DNA from: Hypericum androsaemum
Lineage: Eukaryota; Streptophyta; Magnoliopsida; Malpighiales; Hypericaceae
NCBI GenBank assembly: GCA_963995505.1
Contig: OZ023186.1
Location: 16,127,570-16,191,569 of the forward strand
DNA length: 64,000 bases
Reading direction: 5' to 3'
In this document: positions 57,909-64,000 of the stretch, piece after piece
How the letters are laid out: every line of letters starts with the position of its first letter
Position numbering within the stretch: position 1 is the stretch's first letter
Translations under genes and position numbers: made by a program
The notes under the pieces: model-generated
Told to the model about the DNA's origin: nothing
Database searches by the model: none
The model's input: only the letters and a program-made list of their open reading frames with translations

Positions 57909-58798
57909 TGTTAATGTTATTTCAAGAAGTTGCGAGGATTGTAGATTGATAAAAAATATTTGACTGGTCCTAGTAGATAGAATATAAATGATGCAAAATA
58001 ATTTTGAAGTGTTTGTTAAATTCTGTTTATACAGTAACTAATATATTCGACAAACAAGAAGATCTCAAAAGATATCGGCAACCTGTAGTATTTTAGCATG
58101 CTTATGACTTCCGAATAATAGCCTACCATATATTGTTTAGTGGAACCATAGCCTATGCCCTAATCTGATATTATCGCGATGAATTTGTTTATAAATATTT
58201 AAAAATTTATTAACATATTAACTTAATATTTTGAAATAAATATAGAAATTTTAATATGATATAGAACAAGTTAATCTACTAATTTATTGTGATGAATATA
58301 AAAATTCTAATAAATTATAATCCATAAATATTTTGGAGCCTTAGATTTTACCATGGTGGACTTCTACTCGGATTAGATCAAATTTCCTTTTATCGAGTGG
58401 ATGGATTTGATAAAGTGATCTATTGAAAACATGTCAATTACAAAACATGTCAAAACGCCGGCGATCACTTCTTGTCCCTAATTTCACCAACAGTCGTATA
58501 AAACATGAGTCACCCCCTCATCACTAACAGCTTCATCTTTTCCATCTGTCAGCCTTACCCACAAACATCTTCAACGTCATATATCAATAGCAGGAATTGT
58601 TTTACAGCAGTGTTATTTCATTTTTTTTCTACTTCGGTTTTTTTTCCATTGGTTTCATCACGGAGGGATCATTACGAGACTCGTGGGTACAAACTCGTAC
58701 TCGCATGAAGAAATTCTAAACTAGTGCATATTAATATTAATGTGTAAATATTCTTAATAAAATTATATTTATTTACCCAAAAAAGTCATAAGTCAACG
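57909..58798. other. Spacer between MULEs
   Basis: AT-rich; a 67-codon frame at 58505-58708 has no recognisable domain. Confidence 0.35.
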
Positions 58799-58807
58799 TA
58801 TTGATTT

Positions 58808-59549
58808 GGGTAAATTATTCTCAGGTCCTAGGTCTATGTCATAATTACGGTAAGGGTCCCTGCTATCTGAAAATTATTTTATCGTCCCTACTCTTTGTAA
58901 AATTGTTAGTCTCTGGCTAACGTAATCAATTATTTTTATGATAGAAATTACTTAAATACACATGCAAAAATAAATAAATAATTGGCCCTCTTCGTATCCG
59001 GCGAAGATCTCCTCCCCCGACCGCCCATCATCATCATCCTCTTAAACAAAATGAAAAAGACGCCAAAAAGTGGTGGCTTATAATGCCAACACATCACAGA
59101 CCCTCTCAAGATTAAAATCGTCAATCCCAGGTTTAAATCGACGAAAAGGAGGAACCATAATCCCTAATCTTGGGTTTCCAAGGTGTGGATGACGTTGGGC
59201 TTCTGGGCTGCTCCCTAGAGCTCGGCATGTTTCCCGACTTTGGCTAGCTTCTAAATTAGGATGGCTGGAAGGACATTTTCGGAGAGTGTCACCTTGCCTT
59301 GCTTCGAATCTATGAGAGCTCGCCGGCAAGAGAGGATAATCGACTTTGGGACAGGGACGAAGAGAGGAGAGAGAACATGGGTATACTATTTTTTTTATAA
59401 TTAAAATAATAATAAACTGATTGATGATATCATCCGAGATCTGAGACCAACATTTTTACAAAAAGCAAAGATAACAAAATATTTCTTGAATAGTAAGAAT
59501 CCTACACATAATTATGACATAGATGAGAGACCTGAGAGATAATTTACTC
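58808..59549. mobile_element. 742-bp MULE (Pack-MULE-like)
   Basis: TIRs of about 170 bp: GGGTAAATTATTCTCAGGTC and, inward from the right, GAGTAAATTATCTCTCAGGT, continuing through TCTATGTCATAATT and TTTTATGATAGAAATTA-like stretches. An exact 9-bp duplication TATTGATTT flanks it (58799-58807 and 59550-59558). The core (about 58985-59390) is richer in G+C, with a minus-strand frame of 83 codons (59078-59329) that matches nothing I know; a captured gene piece is possible. Confidence 0.9.
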
Positions 59550-59558
59550 TATTGATTT

Positions 59559-60159
59559 TATAATCACCTAGCATTTGGATAGACCGATATGAATTATATC
59601 CGGTGCGACTCATTTTTAGAATTCAAAATTTTGAATATACAACAAGACCAAAAAGTGATGGGAAATATTTGTCAATATTTGAAATTTTATTTTTTCAAAT
59701 TTTAATTAGTATATTGACGCATTTTGTCCGTTTCATTAAAATCAATGAAAGCCAAAGATAGAGTTCGTTGTTGTCTACTAGGATTGCCCATAAACCTAGA
59801 AACGATTCAATGAGATAATGGATAATAATTAAGAGTGGTCGGATTTGTAGATGAGCCAATGAGGAAAAAGTAAATGCTGATTTTTCTTTCCGTATAGTCT
59901 ATGTACTATAACGACATTTTGTATTCACTACATAGAAAATAAAAATCGATGAACTTGTGATGATGATAATAACTGAAGAGAGATTTATTAATCACATTCA
60001 TGATTTACGAGGATGAATTTTCTTCGGTGAATATAGTCCAACGTCTCACTTTTTTTGTAAGAGTATTATCCTTCCGAAATATTTACAACAAGTATTGCAC
60101 TTGGTTGTGGGCCAATTACATATTATATCATTGTTTTAACGAATCTATTAGGACCACAC
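59559..60159. other. Spacer before the copia element
   Basis: No gene or repeat recognised. Confidence 0.35.
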
Positions 60160-60432
60160 TGTTAGGGATTGTTCCAAATTCCTAATTAGAGTAGGGCTCT
60201 ATTTCCTGATCAGAATAGAGTACTAGTCTCCTATATATATACGGCCTATGCCTAGGTCTTATTTGTACTAGTTGAGAGTTGTGAGGTAGAGAGAACCCTC
60301 ACGGAGGCCTTGTAACCGATTGGACTCACATAGTGGACGACTCTCCTTTGCCTGTGATTTTTTCCCCGTCTTGGGGTTTCCACGTAATTCTTGTGTCTCG
60401 TGTTTTACTCGTTTCGATCTTATTTCTCAACA
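60160..60432 (+). repeat. Copia 5' LTR (273 bp)
   Basis: Starts TGTTAGGGATTG, ends TTTCTCAACA. It contains a TATATATATA box (60232-60241) placing transcription start near 60265. Confidence 0.88.
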
Positions 60433-60433
60433 A

Positions 60434-60447
60434 TTGGTATCAAAGTC
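60434..60447 (+). promoter_or_regulatory. tRNA-Met primer-binding site
   Basis: TTGGTATCAAAGTC, one base after the LTR; matches the standard TGGTATCAGAGC with one substitution. Confidence 0.8.
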
Positions 60448-60763
60448 GGATCTGAATTTCGAGTATTCGAGTATTGAAAAAAAAAATGTGAACAGTAACC
60501 GATTTTGGGGAAAATCGGGATTTAGGGTTTTGAAACCCTTGGAGTCGCCGCCGCCCGCGTTCCGACCACCTCTTGGAGCCGCCACCACCGAACCCGTCGC
60601 CGCGGAGGAGGAGGAAAGGGTCAGCCGCCGCCTGTGAGAGATTTGGGTTGAAAATCCCTAATTTTCGAGTTGACTTAGTCAACTGTTTGATTGGTTGACC
60701 AAAAGTCAACTGATTTGGCTGATTTTAGTTTTCTAACCGATTTTGGGCTGATTTTTTGGTTCG

Positions 60764-61564
60764 ATGAGCTTCAGGATGACTTCTATGAAGTACGAAATCC
60801 CTCAATTGACGAGAAAAACTAATTTTTCCTTGTGGCAGGTGAAGATGCGTGCTATTTTGACACATCTAGAGCTGGATGAGACTCTACTTGATGAGAAGTC
60901 GATGCCTTCGAGTTGGGACGCTGCGATGAAGGCGTCAAAGAATCGTAAGACTGTGAGTCAGATCCAGTTGCATCTGTCAGATGATATTTTGCGGGACGTG
61001 TTGAAGGAGACAACAGCTTCCTCATTATGGGCAAAGCTTGAAAAGTTGTGCATGCCCAAGAGTTTGACCATCAAACTGTGCTTGAAGCAACGACTGTTTT
61101 CTATCCGGATGCAAGAAGATAAGTCTGTTCACGACCACCTTAATGAATTTAAGGATATAGTGGCTGATCTTAGAACTCTGGATGTGAAGTATGATGATGA
61201 AGATCTTGCTTTATTATTATTGTGCTCGTTGCCTGCTTCTTATCAGCAATTCAGAGATACTCTGTTGTTCAGCCATGATACTCTGAGTTGGGATAATGTT
61301 CATGATTCGCTCTTGGAGAAAGAGAGAATTGATAAGCACACTGTGAGTTCCTCTGAAAATAGCCAAGGAACTGGTTTGGTTATGAGAGGGAGGTCTGAAG
61401 AGAGAAATGCTAAGTCTGGTTCGAGGAAGAAGAGCAGAAGCAAATCAAGGTCAAGGCACAAGGATAAGACTTATTTCAATTGTCATAAGGTTGGGCATAT
61501 TAAATGGTTCTGTCCGGAGTTGAAGAACAAGAAGAAGGGCGAAAAGTTCAGTGCTCCGAAATGA
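60764..61564 (+). CDS. Copia Gag (UBN2-type), ends in a TGA inside the gag-pol frame
   Basis: 266 codons from MSFRMTSMKYEIPQL. The MTSMKYEIPQLTRKTNFSLWQ start, LSDDILRDVLKETTASSLWAKLEKL, LKQRLFSIRMQEDKSVHDHLNEF and LLCSLPASYQQFRDTLLF are typical Gag blocks; a basic KSRSKSRSRHK run follows. The knuckle YFNCHKVGHIKWFC has lost its first Cys (Tyr instead). After TGA (61562-61564) the same frame continues into protease, so this was one gag-pol frame. Confidence 0.85.
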   Translation: MSFRMTSMKYEIPQLTRKTNFSLWQVKMRAILTHLELDETLLDEKSMPSSWDAAMKASKNRKTVSQIQLHLSDDILRDVLKETTASSLWAKLEKLCMPKSLTIKLCLKQRLFSIRMQEDKSVHDHLNEFKDIVADLRTLDVKYDDEDLALLLLCSLPASYQQFRDTLLFSHDTLSWDNVHDSLLEKERIDKHTVSSSENSQGTGLVMRGRSEERNAKSGSRKKSRSKSRSRHKDKTYFNCHKVGHIKWFCPELKNKKKGEKFSAPK

Positions 61565-64000
61565 GAAAGTTCTGATAGCGGCAGTGCTAGTGTTACCACC
61601 ACCACTCAGAAAGAAGAATCTGATGGAGACCTTTTGTCTGTGATTGATGGGAAGTCTAAAGTTGATGCTGCTTGGGTCCTTGATTCTGCTTGTACGTTTC
61701 ATATGTGTCCCATCCGTGACTGATTTTCAACATATGAACGTGCGGAGGGTAATGTTCTCATGGAAAATAATTTTGTCTGCAAGGTTGTTGGTATTAGCAC
61801 AGTGAAGATTAAGATGCATGATGGTATCATTCGAACCTTGAAAAATGTGAGGCATATCCCTGATTTGAAGCAAAACTTGATTTCGCTGAGTACTCTTGAT
61901 ACATTGGGGTACAAGTATACCGGAGAAGGTGGAGTTCTTCGTGTGAGTAAGAACTCATTAGTGCATATAAAGGCCAAGAAGGAGGTTAGAAATCTGTATG
62001 TTTTGCAGGATTCTACAGTTACAGGGACTGCTGCTGCTGCATCTGGCTCGTTGACAGATTCTGAGAACACCTCATTGTGGCATATGCGACTTGGTCACAT
62101 GAGCGAGAAAGGCATGACTGAGCTAAATAGGAGAGGATTATTATGTGGACAGGGTATTGGGAAGCCAGAATTTTGCGAGCACTGTGTGTTTGGCAAGCAG
62201 AAGAAAGTCAATTTTCAGAAAGGTGTGCACACTACAAAGGAAAAACTTGACTATGTTCATTCTGATCTTTGGGGACCGTCTCAAGTTGCAACAAAGAATG
62301 GTTCCAAGTATATGCTGACTATTATTGATGATTATTCGAGAAAGGTGTAGGCGTTCTTCTTTAAGAGCAAGGATCATGTCTTTGTCACTTTCAAGCAGTG
62401 GAAGACTATGATTGAGAAGCAGACTGGGAGAGATGTCAAGCATCTCCGCACAGATAATGGATTAGAGTTTTGTTCTAGTTGGTTTGATGAGTTCTGCAAG
62501 AATGAGGGTATTGTCAGGCATAAGACAATCCCTAGTACACCTCAACAGAATGGAGTCGCTGAAAGAATGAACAGAACTTTGTTGGTGAAAGTTCGTTGCA
62601 TGCTGTCAAATGCTGGTTTGCCTAAGTCGTTTTGGGCTGAAGCTGCTTCCACTGCCTGTCACCTTGTAAATCATTCACCTCACGCATCACTTGATGGCAA
62701 GGTACCTGAAGAATTATGGTCTGGAAATCCTCCTAATTATGCTGATTTGAAGATATTTGGATGTCCTGCTTATGCTCATGTGAATAATGGTAAGTTAGAG
62801 CCAAGATCTGTGAAATGTATCTTCCTTGGCTATGCTTCTGGAGTGAAGGGATACAAGTTGTAGTGTCCCAAGCTGTCTAAGGTCTTGTTGAGTAGGAATA
62901 TTATTTTCAAAGAGACAGACATGCTGAGTAAGAGGGAGGATATTTCTTCACCTGGTGTTCCGAGTGCTCCAAGTGTGGACTTGCAAAAGTCAAAAGTGCA
63001 GGTGGAGTTTGATGCTGATCCAGAAGTAAGTTTCTTCCGTGATGTTAATTGCCATGGTCCTACTCATGGTGGGTTGTCTGATGAAGCTGAGAATGTTGGC
63101 ACAGTTGAGAGGGAGCCAGCGAATTCTATTGCTAGAGACAGGCCCAGAAGAATTATCAAGCCTCCACAGAAGTTGGGTGAGGCTGATATTGTTGCTTTTG
63201 CCCTGAATGTGGTAGAAGAAGTTGATAGCTGTAAAGAACCATCTAGTTACTCAGATGCTGTGAAGTCGAAAGACTCTGCTGGATGGTTGGTTGCTATGGA
63301 GGAAGAGATGGAATCTCTTCACAAGAACAAGACTTGGGAGATTACTAAGCTGCCTAAGGATAAGAAGGTTGTCAGTTGCAAGTGGGTATTCAAGAAGAAG
63401 GATGGTATACCTGGAGTTGAAGAGCCTAGATACAAGGCTAGGCTAGTGGCTAGAGGATATAGTCAGATTCTTGGTGTGGACTTTAATGAGGTATTTTCAC
63501 CAGTTGTGAAGCATACCTCGATTCGTTCTCTTCTTGGTATTATCGCTATGCAGGATTTGGAGCTTGAACAGCTTGATGTGAAGACAGCTTTCTTGAATGG
63601 AGAGCTTGAGGAGCAGATTTATATGGCACAGCCTGAGGATTTTCATGTTGAAGGCAAAGAAGACCATGTGTGCTTGTTGAAGAAGTCCTTGTATGGCCTT
63701 AAGCAGTCTTCGAGGCAGTGGTATAAAAGGTTTGATTCTTTTATGATTTCTCATGATTATGAGAGGAGCAAGTATGATAGTTATGTTTACCTGAAAAGGC
63801 TACGCGACGGTTCCCAAGTATATTTGCTCCTGTATGTGGATGACATGTTAATTGCTGCAAGTGACAAAGGAGAGGTGAAAAAGCTCAAAGCTCTGTTGAG
63901 TAGCGAGTTTGAGATGAAAGATTTGGGTCCTGCTAAGAAGATTCTTGGCATGGAGATTGCCAGAGATAGAGGAGCAAGGAAATTATTTATGAGTCAGGAA
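61565..64000 (+). pseudogene. Copia Pol: protease, integrase, RT (three internal stops)
   Basis: Protease AWVLDSACTFHMCP, then a TGA (61721) where the family has Trp (RDWFSTYE). Integrase: HMRLGHMSEKGM, C-x2-C CEHCVFGKQ, YVHSDLWGP, then TAG (62348) after SRKV, again at a usual Trp, then LRTDNGLEFCS and STPQQNGVAERMNRTLL. A third TAG (62861) follows GYKL. RT: KWVFKKKDG, YKARLVARGYSQ, QLDVKTAFLNGELEEQIYM, LKKSLYGLKQSSRQWYKRF, and the catalytic YVDDMLIA near 63833. No frameshift was found up to the window end. Confidence 0.92.

Larger units (their letters stand above)
60160..64000 (+). mobile_element. Ty1/copia (Tork/Tnt1-like) retrotransposon, 3' end outside the window
   Basis: 5' LTR 60160-60432, then a primer site, gag, protease, integrase and RT in one continuous plus-strand reading frame that runs off the window. 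Phrases such as SACTFHMCP in the protease and LWHMRLGHMSEKGM in the integrase fit the Tork/Tnt1 group. The 3' LTR, RNase H and TSD are not in view. Confidence 0.92.

Overview
The window is nuclear DNA of a flowering plant. Three spliced genes with plant-type introns (a DUF707 protein, a two-domain glycosyltransferase and a LOG-family cytokinin-activating enzyme) lie in AT-rich DNA packed with plant transposable elements: L1 LINE, Ty1/copia, Ty3/gypsy, TRIM, SINE, MULE and hAT. I cannot name the species from sequence alone.

Layout. 416-9390: one full-length but decayed L1 LINE, bounded by a 12-bp target-site duplication (TSD) and split by a 2.9-kb solo LTR. 10.2-19.55 kb: a decayed gypsy element that contains a 176-bp tandem repeat block, a 596-bp TRIM and a 5-kb copia on the minus strand, the last with an exact 5-bp TSD. 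20.1-21.2 kb: a SINE with a 16-bp TSD and an inverted-repeat/tandem-repeat block. 21.96-25.03 kb (minus): DUF707 gene, 14 coding exons, intact. 26.65-26.92 kb: RNase H scrap of a LINE. 27.45-31.35 kb (minus): glycosyltransferase gene, 3 coding exons, 935 codons, intact. 32.9-38.9 kb: repeats, including a GC-rich minisatellite-like block and a 430-bp hAT-type MITE. 38.93-43.53 kb (minus): LOG gene, 7 coding exons, intact, with a SINE in intron 1.

43.8-60 kb is a dense Mutator-like (MULE) landscape. It holds a Pack-MULE carrying a broken PPR gene fragment just upstream of the LOG TATA box, a MULE inside another MULE (the inner one keeps MuDR N-terminal and SWIM/zinc-knuckle exons but has lost the DDE catalytic part), a solo MULE TIR, a 1.2-kb foldback, and four small MULEs (one nested) whose cores are captured or low-complexity GC-rich DNA. 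Most of these boundaries rest on exact 8-10 bp TSDs that can be read directly. 60.16 kb to the end: the 5' LTR, PBS, gag, integrase and reverse transcriptase of a Tork/Tnt1-like copia whose frame is broken only by point stops.

Besides ordinary gene content, the most unusual signals are: (i) a copia element whose primer-binding position lacks the usual tRNA-Met match and instead is perfectly complementary, over 15 nt, to its own U5 region, which suggests self-priming or a structural leader hairpin; (ii) a Pack-MULE sitting about 120 bp upstream of the LOG TATA box; (iii) a repeat unit built around the phrase TTGTAGATAT that occurs as 176-bp tandems, as scattered copies and as the arms of a large foldback; (iv) a local family of GGGNAAATTA-ended MULEs that repeatedly carry GC-rich internal DNA.
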